This document shows positions 1 to 7,305 of a stretch of 41,513 bases of DNA, one piece after another. The notes below the pieces were generated by a model, which was not told where the DNA came from, ran no database searches, and saw only the letters and a program-made list of their open reading frames with translations. The translations under genes and the position numbers were made by a program. Each line of letters begins with the position of its first letter. The first letter of the stretch is position 1. Where the stretch lies: the NCBI GenBank assembly GCA_022508605.1, contig JAFLUX010000015.1, forward strand, positions 1 to 41,513, read 5' to 3'. This DNA is from Bacteroidales bacterium (GTDB taxonomy: Bacteria; Bacteroidota; Bacteroidia; Bacteroidales; UBA932).

Positions 1-203
1 GCTCCGGAGGCCTGGGCCTGCTGACACTATGAATACATGCGCCTGCCAAGGCCCGGAGAAATCCTGCCGGCAGCAAGAATCTCTTTCAGGATGCTGTCAT
101 CAATAATCTGGCTTACGCCCACTTCCGGCATTATCTCGGCACAGAGGGCCGTCAGTTCCGCAGAAGAAGACATGCCCGTCTGGATGATACAGATTTTTTT
201 CAT
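1..203 (-). pseudogene. Asp/Glu racemase-family protein, N-terminal part, interrupted by an in-frame TAG
   Basis: An ATG at 203 opens a frame beginning MKKICIIQTGMSSS that carries features I recognise from the aspartate/glutamate/hydantoin racemase superfamily: an N-terminal beta strand followed by small residues, an EIMPEV stretch, an IIDDSIL segment and a GLGRRM helix. After 58 codons the frame meets TAG at 27-29, yet reading on in the same frame gives CQQAQASGA to the window edge. That matches the expected continuation of the family, where the stop position is usually aromatic or variable. The likely explanation is a nonsense mutation or a base-call error at a former Tyr codon. The start lies 14 bp after the hrpB stop, so it may be the distal gene of the hrpB transcript. 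The rest of the gene is outside the window, so substrate and function cannot be assigned. Confidence 0.6.
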
Positions 204-217
204 GGCGATATGCAAAT

Positions 218-2710
218 TTAAGCATTTTCCGGCAAAGACCTTCGTTTCGCTCCACGCACAGGTTCCGCCTCCATGGGACGGTCCGGCCATGCGTGTTTCG
301 GATAACGCCGGCGCAATTCTTTCCTCACTTCAAAATAAGCATTCTCCCAGAAACTCCGGAGGTCCGAGGTGAGTTGAACGGGTTTGTAGCCCGGCGAAAG
401 GAGCTCCATCAGGACGGCGAGCCGTCCGCCGTCCACCCGCGGCGTATCCAGCATGCCGAAGCACTCCTGAAGACGCACCCGGAGCACGGGCGCATCGGCA
501 CCGAGCCTGTAGTCCAAGGCTATCCTGCTGCCCGTCGGAACCTCTATATGCGAGGGGGCCGCCCTTTCCACCATTTGCTGCATTTCGTAGGGAAGCAGGC
601 TCCATATCACCGCCTTCATGTCTATCTTCTTCAACTGCGCACTCGTTTTGGCATCGCCTATGAACGCCGGCAGCCAGCTGTCGGCAGAGGCCAATAGGGC
701 ATCCGTGCCCACATCGGGAATATTCCACTCCGGATGCCACGCGGATGCTGCGGCTATGCGCCTCTGGAGGCCACGCACGTCCTCCGAAAAGTCGAACATC
801 GAAAGCCCCTCCTTTACCGCCGCCTGGCAGATGACGCGCAAAAGCTCTTCCCTCGGCACATCGGACAGTGCCTTTTCCGCAAGCAGATGAACACCGATGC
901 GGCTCTCTTTCCGGGCGACGAGCGCACCTGCCTTGCCATCCCAGTACAGGACATCCCTTTCGCTCGCTAATGCCAGCAAGTCTTCTTCAGCTACAGGGCA
1001 GGCCAGAAATATTCTGCCGGCGGCCCCGACCCTCGCATTAAGGGATGCCGCCACAATCCACTGCGCCGCGCAGAGAGGATCGTTCCCGCCCAGAGCCGCA
1101 GACCCGCCTCCCGAGAGCTGATAACGCCCGGAGGCATCGCCAAGGCTCCGTCCTATGCGTTCAGGATATGCCGAGGCCAGCAGTCCCCCTACCTCATACG
1201 GGTCGACGGAAGCATTGTCCTCCGAGACTGCGACCATCTTACGATACTGCCAGGATGAGCGTTCCACCCGAGCCCACTTGCCGACATGCCCGCTCGCCCT
1301 TGCCATCCTCAGCGCATTTATGCGGACATCCAATCCGGCCCCGTCGGTCTCGGACAATACGTCCTTCTCCTCCACGATTGCCGCGATATCGGCCGCAAGC
1401 GCCTTCAACTTCGGCGTGGGGCCCTGCAGCAGCATCTGGGCGATACGCGGATGACACGGCCATTTGGCCATGGTCCTCCCGTGAGGGGTGATGGAGCCGT
1501 CCGGTGCCAGGGCTCCGAGCGAAACAAGCAGCTGCGCTGCCGTCCGAAGCGGAAAGGATGGCGGAGGAGTCAGCCATGGGAGGGCCGACACATCGCGCTC
1601 TCCCCAAGCCGCCACATCGAGAGCCAGGGAGCTTAGGTCGGCCTCCAAGATTTCCGGGGTCCGCACGGCCGGCATCCGGGCCTCCGTTCCGGCATTCCAT
1701 AGTCTATAGCATACGCCCGGGGCGACCCGTCCCGCACGTCCCGCCCTTTGCGCCGCCATGTCGGCGCTGATTCTCACTGTCTCGAGGCGGCTGAGTCCGC
1801 TGCGGGCATCGACAGTAGACTTCCTGCAGAGTCCGCTGTCCACCACGATGCGTATGCCCTCTATGGTAAGGGAAGTTTCCGCTATAGGTGTGGCCAGCAC
1901 CACTTTCCGTTCTCCCGGGGCGCACGGGGCAAGGGCCGCCTGCTGCTCTGAGTCCGGCTGCATACCGTACAAGGGACAGATGCGGGTGGCTCCGAGAGAA
2001 TCGCCCAGGAGTACGGCGCAGCGGCGTATGTCCGCCTCGCCGGGCAGAAAGGCGAGGATGTCCCCGCTGCGGCTCGCATGGGCTTCCCTGACGGTCTTGG
2101 CCACCATCTCGGCGGCATTCTCCGGAAGGGCTTCCTGCCCGCAGCGGACAAGCTCCACCGGGTACATCCTCCCCCGGCTCTCTATCACCGGCGCAGACAG
2201 GGCCTCCGACAAGGCACTGGTGTCTATGGTCGCCGACATAAGGACTATGCGCAGGTCGTCCCGCAGCAGTTCCCGTGCCTGCCTTGTCATCGCGACGGCC
2301 TCGTCCGAAGCCAAGCTCCGTTCGTGAAATTCGTCGAAAATCACTACCGATACACCCTCTAAGGTCGGGTCGTCTATGAGGCGGCGGGTAAGCATCCCTT
2401 CCGTAAGCACTTCTATGCGAGTCCTCTCGGAAATCCTGCGCTCGAAGCGTATGCGATAGCCTACTGTCTCCCCCACCTGCTCTCCGAGCATCGAGGCCAT
2501 ACGTCCTGCAATCTGCCTGGCCGCCACCCTTCGAGGCTCCAGCATCAGTATGCGTCCTCCGGAGGGAAGGCCTTCGAGTATGGTCAGCGGCAGCAGCGTG
2601 GACTTGCCCGCACCTGGCGGGGCCGTCACAATCAGCACTCCGTGGCGTTTGAGAGCATCGTTCACCGCGCCGGCTATTTCCTGCACGGGAAGCATATCGG
2701 TTCCGTTCAT
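218..2710 (-). CDS. hrpB: ATP-dependent RNA helicase HrpB
   Basis: This is an 830-residue DEAH-family helicase with the length and order of HrpB. Walker A (APPGAGKST) lies at about residues 30-38, the Walker B box reads DEFH at about 125, motif III SAT is at about 158, and motif VI QRAGRAGR is near 318. These are followed by the helicase-associated winged-helix region and the HrpB-specific C-terminal domain. DEAH helicases of this type use ATP to remodel RNA in the cytoplasm; the physiological substrate of HrpB is poorly defined in general. The ATG at 2710 is preceded by a good -7 box (2718-2725, minus), which leaves a very short leader. The divergent neighbour is the transporter at 2813. Family assignment is firm. 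Confidence 0.93.
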   Translation of the reverse strand: MNGTDMLPVQEIAGAVNDALKRHGVLIVTAPPGAGKSTLLPLTILEGLPSGGRILMLEPRRVAARQIAGRMASMLGEQVGETVGYRIRFERRISERTRIEVLTEGMLTRRLIDDPTLEGVSVVIFDEFHERSLASDEAVAMTRQARELLRDDLRIVLMSATIDTSALSEALSAPVIESRGRMYPVELVRCGQEALPENAAEMVAKTVREAHASRSGDILAFLPGEADIRRCAVLLGDSLGATRICPLYGMQPDSEQQAALAPCAPGERKVVLATPIAETSLTIEGIRIVVDSGLCRKSTVDARSGLSRLETVRISADMAAQRAGRAGRVAPGVCYRLWNAGTEARMPAVRTPEILEADLSSLALDVAAWGERDVSALPWLTPPPSFPLRTAAQLLVSLGALAPDGSITPHGRTMAKWPCHPRIAQMLLQGPTPKLKALAADIAAIVEEKDVLSETDGAGLDVRINALRMARASGHVGKWARVERSSWQYRKMVAVSEDNASVDPYEVGGLLASAYPERIGRSLGDASGRYQLSGGGSAALGGNDPLCAAQWIVAASLNARVGAAGRIFLACPVAEEDLLALASERDVLYWDGKAGALVARKESRIGVHLLAEKALSDVPREELLRVICQAAVKEGLSMFDFSEDVRGLQRRIAAASAWHPEWNIPDVGTDALLASADSWLPAFIGDAKTSAQLKKIDMKAVIWSLLPYEMQQMVERAAPSHIEVPTGSRIALDYRLGADAPVLRVRLQECFGMLDTPRVDGGRLAVLMELLSPGYKPVQLTSDLRSFWENAYFEVRKELRRRYPKHAWPDRPMEAEPVRGAKRRSLPENA

Positions 2711-2717
2711 TTCCGAC

Positions 2718-2750
2718 CAAAACTACACATTTTCCGCCAAGAAAGCAAGT
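2718..2750 (-). promoter_or_regulatory. Predicted promoter of hrpB
   Basis: Read on the minus strand, TAGTTTTG at 2725-2718 fits the Bacteroidota -7 consensus TAnnTTTG exactly. A TTG that could serve as the -33 element lies about 20 nt upstream (2748-2746). The spacing to the ATG at 2710 implies a leader of only a few bases. Confidence 0.5.
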
Positions 2751-2812
2751 AGGAAAAATGCATGTAAATATTTATCTTCGCCCCCGGGTTCAAAGCTCAA
2801 ACGGATGATTTC

Positions 2813-3658
2813 ATGAATACGCTCTGGATTGTACTTCCCGTCCTGACTCTCCTGATGTTCGACCTGGGACTCGGACTGAAAATGGCTGACTTCCGTATGG
2901 TCATAAAGAAGCCCCGCCCGGTCGCGGCCGCCCTTTTCGGGCAAATCGTCCTGCTGCCGTGCATAGCCGCCGGGCTCTCATGGCTGTTCCGCCTGCCCCC
3001 GGTGTTTTCCACGGGACTCGTGCTCATAGCATGCTGCCCCGGAGGGAGTTCGTCCAATGTCTTTTCAAAGATGGCCGGCGGGGACGTGGCCCTGTCCGTC
3101 ACCCTCACCGCCCTGTCCAGCATCATCACCCTTTTCACAATACCTATGGTCATGGGGCTGGTCACAGCGCTTTCCGGCGAATCGGCGGGCATAGTCCTGC
3201 CGGTAGGAAACCTCATCAAACAGAATCTTCTGCTGGTGCTGCTCCCCGTCGCCGCCGGCATAGGCCTGCATCATGCGCTGCCGTCGTTTGCAAAAAAGGC
3301 CGACCGCATACTCTCCGCACTGGCCCTTCCCCTGCTGCTACTGCTGATAAGCGTTTTCTACGCCCAGCACCACAGGGCCATCATAGACAACATCGGCAGA
3401 TTGGGAGCGGCAGTCACGGCACTCATCCTCGTTGCCGCAGGCTGCGCGTCCCTGCTTGCGCGACTTTCCGGCAGCAGCACGGCGCAGCGCCGCACCATAG
3501 TAATAGAAGTTGGCATGCAGAATGCCGCCCAGGCCATTGCCATAGCCACCAGCCCGTTCATTTTCGCCGATGCGGACATGGCCATTCCGGCCATTCTCTA
3601 CTCCCTGATGATGAACATAATACTGCTCGCATACGTATTTCTTTCAAGGCGCGGCTGA
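2813..3658 (+). CDS. Bile acid:sodium symporter (BASS) family transporter
   Basis: The 281-residue protein is almost wholly hydrophobic, with about nine or ten membrane segments. It carries the conserved BASS-family region around residues 73-105 (ACCPGGSSSNVFSKMAGGD followed by VALSVTLTALSS), the part of the fold that binds sodium and substrate at the crossover helices. A second conserved stretch near the C-terminus (GMQNAAQAIAIA) supports the family. BASS proteins are inner-membrane secondary transporters coupling sodium to organic-anion uptake. Bacterial substrates range from bile acids to pantoate and other acids, so the substrate here cannot be named. The gene is monocistronic, divergent from hrpB. 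A near-consensus -7 box TATCTTCG lies at 2773-2780. Confidence 0.85.
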   Translation: MNTLWIVLPVLTLLMFDLGLGLKMADFRMVIKKPRPVAAALFGQIVLLPCIAAGLSWLFRLPPVFSTGLVLIACCPGGSSSNVFSKMAGGDVALSVTLTALSSIITLFTIPMVMGLVTALSGESAGIVLPVGNLIKQNLLLVLLPVAAGIGLHHALPSFAKKADRILSALALPLLLLLISVFYAQHHRAIIDNIGRLGAAVTALILVAAGCASLLARLSGSSTAQRRTIVIEVGMQNAAQAIAIATSPFIFADADMAIPAILYSLMMNIILLAYVFLSRRG

Positions 3659-3679
3659 GCGGTAGGTTCAAAATTTTTC

Positions 3680-3707
3680 CAACCTTTTGCCCCGACATTC
3701 CGTCTAA
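3680..3707 (+). promoter_or_regulatory. ECF-sigma-type promoter
   Basis: CAACCTTTT at 3680-3688 resembles an ECF -35 element and CGTCTAA at 3701-3707 an ECF -10 element. Sixteen bases separate AACC from CGTCT, the usual ECF spacing. No TAnnTTTG box sits at this position, so housekeeping-sigma control is less likely. Because the operon it serves encodes an ECF sigma factor, autoregulation is the natural inference. A small hairpin (CCGCT-CCGA-AGCGG, 3717-3730) lies in the leader. Confidence 0.55.
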
Positions 3708-3761
3708 CAGATGGAACCGCTCCGAAGCGGAAAAAACAGTTAAACATAAACAGGTATAATC

Positions 3762-4196
3762 ATGGACGATATTTTGATTCCGATTTCTGTCTGCGTCATC
3801 CTGCCTATAAGTATCGTATGGCTCTCGATGCGCACATCCCAGAACGAAACGAACCGCAAGACGGAAGTAATGCTCAAGGCGCTGGAGATGGGAGTGCCCA
3901 TAGACCCCTCTTTCTTCAGGGACACAAAAAGCGCCAAAGGTGTGAAAGAGCGTCTGCTCGGGCGTCTTTCCGCGGCCTGCGTGACATCCCTGCTGGGAAT
4001 CGCGGCCATGACGGGAGGCATGCTTGCGTGCAACAACTACAGCTGGGACCTTAACAAGTCCCCCCTGCCCCTCCTCGTTGTGGCAGGAGCCATCCTCACG
4101 GCCATAGGAGTGGCCCTTTTCATTGTCTTCTTCGCCGGACGGAAAATGCTTTCCAGAGAAATCGAAGCCGAAGAAAAAGAACTGAGTCAAAAATAG
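3762..4196 (+). CDS. DUF6249-like membrane protein, first gene of ECF sigma operon
   Basis: This 144-residue protein has an N-terminal membrane helix (about residues 4-22), a soluble segment with the motif MLKALEMGVPIDPSFF, and two further membrane helices (about 72-92 and 103-124), ending in a short charged tail. The sequence resembles small Bacteroidales membrane proteins usually named DUF6249, which are commonly found directly upstream of ECF sigma genes. No biochemical function is known to me; a role in sensing or in holding the sigma factor inactive at the membrane is inference from context. The stop (TAG) is 2 bp before the sigma factor ATG, so the two are probably translated together. 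Confidence 0.75.
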   Translation: MDDILIPISVCVILPISIVWLSMRTSQNETNRKTEVMLKALEMGVPIDPSFFRDTKSAKGVKERLLGRLSAACVTSLLGIAAMTGGMLACNNYSWDLNKSPLPLLVVAGAILTAIGVALFIVFFAGRKMLSREIEAEEKELSQK

Positions 4197-4198
4197 TC

Positions 4199-4681
4199 AT
4201 GAGTCCGGAGCGTTTCACGGAACTCGTCAGGGCTGAGCAGGAGTCTTTGCGGAGATTCCTGCTGGCGCTGTGCTCCGGCAATGCCATGGAGGCTGACGAC
4301 ATCGCCCAGGATGCCTTAGTGCGGGCATACGTGGCCTCCGGTTCCTTTCTCGGCCTGAGCAAATTCAGCACATGGCTGTTCCGTATCGCCTACAACTGCT
4401 ACGCAGACCGGCTCCGGAGAAAGACGGCGGAGACTGTCCCCGCCGATGCCCCACAGGTGCTCAACCTGCCCTCGCCGGACGAAAGCGACGACCGCTTCCG
4501 CTACCAGCGCCTGTACCATGCCTTGGACAGCCTGAGCGAGAAGGAAAAGGCCGTCACGGTGCTGCATTACTTCGAGGAACGGAGCGTCAAGGAAATCGCC
4601 AGTATACTCCAAATCCCGTCAGGCACGGTCAAATACCACCTTTTCAATGCCCGAAACCATCTTAAATCCCTGCTGCAATGA
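4199..4681 (+). CDS. RNA polymerase ECF-type sigma-70 factor
   Basis: The 160-residue protein has the two-domain plan of ECF sigma factors. Region 2 spans roughly residues 10-75, including the DDIAQDALVRAY helix and the STWLFRIAYNCYADRLRR segment that recognises -10 DNA. Region 4 spans roughly 108-158 with a clear helix-turn-helix (SVKEIASILQIPSGTVKYHLFNAR) for the -35 element. There is no region 1 or 3 and no C-terminal extension. It would redirect RNA polymerase to a small regulon that probably includes its own operon, given the ECF-like promoter at 3680-3707. It overlaps the next gene by 4 bp (ATGA), typical of a sigma/anti-sigma pair. Confidence 0.93.
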   Translation: MSPERFTELVRAEQESLRRFLLALCSGNAMEADDIAQDALVRAYVASGSFLGLSKFSTWLFRIAYNCYADRLRRKTAETVPADAPQVLNLPSPDESDDRFRYQRLYHALDSLSEKEKAVTVLHYFEERSVKEIASILQIPSGTVKYHLFNARNHLKSLLQ

Positions 4682-5046
4682 ACCAAGTCGATGAATTTCT
4701 CCGCCTCCACAAGCCCCGCCCGGCAGACAATCCGACCTTCATCCTCGAAGTCCGTAATAAGATGCATGCCGCCGAGGGCATCAAGGCCGAAGTGGACCGT
4801 CAGCGCAGGCTAAGCCGCCTGGCCCTCGCAGTCACGCTCGCGGCCGGACTTCTGCTCGGAGCCTGCCTTGCAGCACTCGTAATCCTTTTCCCGTCGGAGA
4901 ACTTCGCCTGCGGAGCGGATGTAAACGTGTTCGCAAGGCTCAGCGGATTCTTCAAAGACTGCAGCCCCTTCATATTCCTCCCCCTGGCAGGAGGCGCCAC
5001 GGCCCTCGGCCTGCTTGCCGTGCAAAAGGGCAGTGGAAGGTTCTGA
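4678..5046 (+). CDS. Small two-helix membrane protein, putative anti-sigma factor
   Basis: The 122-residue protein has a cytoplasmic N-terminal part (about residues 1-42, with the RPADNPTFILEVRNKM stretch), a membrane helix at about 43-65, a short periplasmic segment with two Cys, and a second helix at about 97-115. It has no recognisable zinc anti-sigma (ZAS) HxxxCxxC motif. Assignment as anti-sigma rests on its 4-bp overlap with the sigma gene, the topology and the soluble N-terminus that could bind the sigma factor. It ends 7 bp from the stop of the convergent nhaC-type gene. Confidence 0.6.
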   Translation: MNQVDEFLRLHKPRPADNPTFILEVRNKMHAAEGIKAEVDRQRRLSRLALAVTLAAGLLLGACLAALVILFPSENFACGADVNVFARLSGFFKDCSPFIFLPLAGGATALGLLAVQKGSGRF

Positions 5047-5048
5047 CA

Positions 5049-5080
5049 CCCCCTTACGAAGCGCTGCCGGGGGCCTTTTT
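5049..5080 (+). terminator. Possible intrinsic terminator of the sigma operon
   Basis: CCCCC at 5049-5053 can pair with GGGGG at 5069-5073, followed by CCTTTTT. The stem is short and the loop is 15 nt, and the element overlaps the 3' end of the convergent antiporter gene, so this is a modest prediction. Confidence 0.35.
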
Positions 5081-6412
5081 CTGCATGAGTATGGCAAGGG
5101 TGGCGAAGATTCCGAGCGCTAAGGGATAGTACAGATACCGCATGACGGCGGGAGCTGAGACCCCGGCAAGTCCGGAGGCCATGAGCATCTGCGCCCCGTA
5201 GGGGATGATGCCTTGCACGAGGCAGGAGAAAGTATCCAGGATGCTCGCAGTCCGGCTCGGATTAAGCCCGAAACGTCCGGTTATATCCTTTGCGAGAGGT
5301 CCCGCTGTAATGATGGCTATAGTGTTGTTCGCCGTACAGAAATTCACCAGTCCCACGAGCGCGGCTATGCTGAATGAAGCTCCAATCGGTCCGTTTATAT
5401 GCTTGGTGAGTCCGGAAATGATGAAATCCATGCCCCCGTTGTACCTTATGAGGGCCAGCATCCCACCGGCGAGCAGCGTGACTATTATCAGCTCCCCCAT
5501 CCCGGATATGCCGGAGCCGGCGGACACCATCCAGTCCGTCCAGCCCAAGGAACCGGAGGCCATGCCTATGATGCCGTTTACCACCAATCCGAAGCCGAGC
5601 ACCGCTATCACATTCATCCCGGCGAGCGCCAGGCCGATGACGAGCAGGTAAGGCAGAATCTTCACCCAGTCCACGGGAAGGATTTCATGGGCGACGGACA
5701 CTTCCCTGCCCATGAGCACATAAACAATCAGCACGATGAGGGCGGCCGGTGCGGCAATGCGTATGTTGGAGCGGAATTTTTCGCGCATTGCGACACCCTG
5801 GCTGCGTGTGGCCGCAACTGTCGTGTCGGAAATGAAAGAAAGGTTGTCGCCGAAAAAAGCTCCCCCGACGACTATCGCGGTAAGGAAAGCGACCGAAGCC
5901 CCGGTCTGGGCGGCAAGTCCCGAGGCCACGGGCACAAGGGCCACTATCGTGCCTACGCTCGTGCCTATCGCCATGGATATGAAGCAAGAGGCGAGGAAAA
6001 GTCCCGCATAGACGAATCTGGCGGGAAGTATGTTCAGAGTAAAATTGACCGTAGCCTCTATGGAGCCTATATCCTTCGCCGTGGATGCGAAAGCGCCCGC
6101 CAGCACGAAAATCAGTATCATCAGCACATTGCTCTCCCCCACTCCGGAAGAAAAGACGGAGATGCGTCCGTCCATGTCGAAGCGGGAGCGCCATCCTCCG
6201 GAAATTTCCGGCTTCGCCGGCGTGATTGTCAGGGCGTATGCCGAGGCCACCAGAAAGGCAGCCGTCACCGGCACCTTGTAGAAATCTCCGGCGAGCAGGG
6301 ACGAGAGCAGATATACCGCCAGAAAAACGAACAGCGGGCTTATCGCGAGCCACCCGTTCATCCTCCGGCCTTTGCTTCTTCCTTCATGATTTCCCATAAT
6401 TCTTTTTTTCAT
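5054..6412 (-). CDS. NhaC-family Na+/H+ antiporter
   Basis: From the ATG at 6412 this is a 452-residue polytopic membrane protein with about eleven hydrophobic segments. It resembles the NhaC ion-transporter family: the conserved run AIVVGGAFFGDNLSFISDTT, the GMGELIIVTLLAGG region and the FCTANNTIAII and GPLAKDI segments match that family. NhaC proteins exchange sodium for protons (or, in related members, malate or lysine and their products) at the inner membrane. The open frame reaches 6520, but the perfect -7 box at 6458-6465 puts transcription start near 6451, so the first usable ATGs are 6412, 6397 and 6361. I prefer 6412; 6361 (MNGWLAIS) is possible. Confidence 0.85.
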   Translation of the reverse strand: MKKRIMGNHEGRSKGRRMNGWLAISPLFVFLAVYLLSSLLAGDFYKVPVTAAFLVASAYALTITPAKPEISGGWRSRFDMDGRISVFSSGVGESNVLMILIFVLAGAFASTAKDIGSIEATVNFTLNILPARFVYAGLFLASCFISMAIGTSVGTIVALVPVASGLAAQTGASVAFLTAIVVGGAFFGDNLSFISDTTVAATRSQGVAMREKFRSNIRIAAPAALIVLIVYVLMGREVSVAHEILPVDWVKILPYLLVIGLALAGMNVIAVLGFGLVVNGIIGMASGSLGWTDWMVSAGSGISGMGELIIVTLLAGGMLALIRYNGGMDFIISGLTKHINGPIGASFSIAALVGLVNFCTANNTIAIITAGPLAKDITGRFGLNPSRTASILDTFSCLVQGIIPYGAQMLMASGLAGVSAPAVMRYLYYPLALGIFATLAILMQKKAPGSAS

Positions 6413-6457
6413 GCGGGCGCCCCGCAAGGTTCCGACCTTTTGCAAGGAACGCGGATG

Positions 6458-6465
6458 CAAAGATA
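6458..6465 (-). promoter_or_regulatory. -7 promoter element of the antiporter gene
   Basis: On the minus strand this reads TATCTTTG, an exact match to TAnnTTTG. No convincing -33 TTG is seen. It predicts a leader of about 40 nt before the ATG at 6412. Confidence 0.5.
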
Positions 6466-6513
6466 ACAAATCCTGACATAATCTTTTGGCGGGGCGTGCA
6501 AATTGCCGAATTA

Positions 6514-6548
6514 TTGTCAAGACTTGTCAAAATACGGCCATATCTTTG
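6514..6548 (+). promoter_or_regulatory. Promoter with two phased direct repeats upstream of the micro-ORF
   Basis: TATCTTTG at 6541-6548 is a perfect Bacteroidota -7 box. Just upstream TTGTCAA occurs twice, at 6514-6520 and 6524-6530, exactly 10 bp (one helical turn) apart. That arrangement is typical of a regulator binding site or a duplicated -33 element. Spacing from either TTG to the -7 box (24 or 14 nt) is not the usual 19-21. Confidence 0.45.
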
Positions 6549-6570
6549 CAGCAGTTAAAACATTTGCACT

Positions 6571-6663
6571 ATGTCAAAGGATATAAAGAACTGGATTGAA
6601 AGCTGCAGCGAAATCGAAGAACTCATTTCCGAACTCGAGCTCGAATTCGACGGAGCCTGGTGA
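6571..6663 (+). CDS. Putative 30-residue micro-protein or leader peptide
   Basis: ATG at 6571 opens a 30-codon frame ending TGA at 6663. The peptide begins MSKDIKNWIESCSE and ends LEFDGAW. It is strongly acidic, has one Cys and two Trp, and looks like one amphipathic helix. Support comes from its position: it starts about 16 nt after the expected start of transcription from the perfect -7 box at 6541-6548, and nothing else occupies this interval. It is in a different frame from the L,D-transpeptidase-like gene at 6710 and could be its leader or an independent peptide. I do not recognise the family. Confidence 0.4.
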   Translation: MSKDIKNWIESCSEIEELISELELEFDGAW

Positions 6664-6709
6664 GTATCTTTCAAAATAAATTCGTAACTTGCCGGAAAGG
6701 ATTGGCAGC

Positions 6710-7300
6710 ATGGAAAATAATGTACGGCATGAAGTGCTCGGCAGGCTCCGCCATGACGGCACGGTAAGGCAACTGCTTCTCGTGGAGACGGCAGAAGGCT
6801 CCGAAGCCCTCGCGCATTACTACGTCAAGGGAGCGGCAGGCTGGAGGCTGAGGGCCGCCGGCTCCGCCTTCATAGGAAAACACGGGACCGGCAAGCAGCG
6901 TGAAGGCGACCTCAAGACGCCTTGCGGCGATTTGCGCCCGCTGAGGGCATTCGGAATACTCCCCGACCCGGGAAGCCTGCTCCCCTACCTGCGAATAGTC
7001 CCTGGGACTGTGGCCTGCGATGCCAAGGGACCGCACTACAACCGCATAATTCAGACAGACCCCAGCAATGGAGGCCCTGAAGAACTCTCCGGAGAACGGA
7101 TGTGGGAGCTGTCTCCGGAATACTCCTACGGCATCGAAACGGACTACAACGCGGCCGGGATTTGGCCGCTCGGCTCCGCCATATTCGTACACTGCAAGGG
7201 AAACAAAAAATGGACGGGAGGCTGCATAGCGCTCGACCTCCCGTTCATGAAAAAAGTCCTGACCACTGCCGATGAGGGACTGCTCATCAGCATACGCTGA
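6710..7300 (+). CDS. L,D-transpeptidase (YkuD-like) catalytic-domain protein
   Basis: From the ATG at 6710 the protein has 196 residues and corresponds to one YkuD-like domain of the COG3786 type. The signature IFVHCKG followed by TGGCIALD supplies the conserved His (about residue 161) and the presumed catalytic Cys (about 172). An upstream GKQREGDLKTPCGDLRPL segment matches the family's EGDxxTPxG motif. Such enzymes form 3-3 peptidoglycan cross-links or attach proteins to the wall in the periplasm. No signal peptide is visible from either 6710 or the in-frame ATG at 6689, which is unusual for a wall enzyme. The Arg often following the SHGC motif in classical enzymes is absent, as in this subfamily. 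It ends 5 bp from the convergent rny stop. Confidence 0.8.
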   Translation: MENNVRHEVLGRLRHDGTVRQLLLVETAEGSEALAHYYVKGAAGWRLRAAGSAFIGKHGTGKQREGDLKTPCGDLRPLRAFGILPDPGSLLPYLRIVPGTVACDAKGPHYNRIIQTDPSNGGPEELSGERMWELSPEYSYGIETDYNAAGIWPLGSAIFVHCKGNKKWTGGCIALDLPFMKKVLTTADEGLLISIR

Positions 7301-7305
7301 GTCCC

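Noticed and set aside
6574..6762. 62-codon minus-strand frame covering the micro-ORF region
   Set aside because: It runs against the promoter at 6541-6548, overlaps the start of the L,D-transpeptidase-like gene, and has no ribosome-binding or family support.
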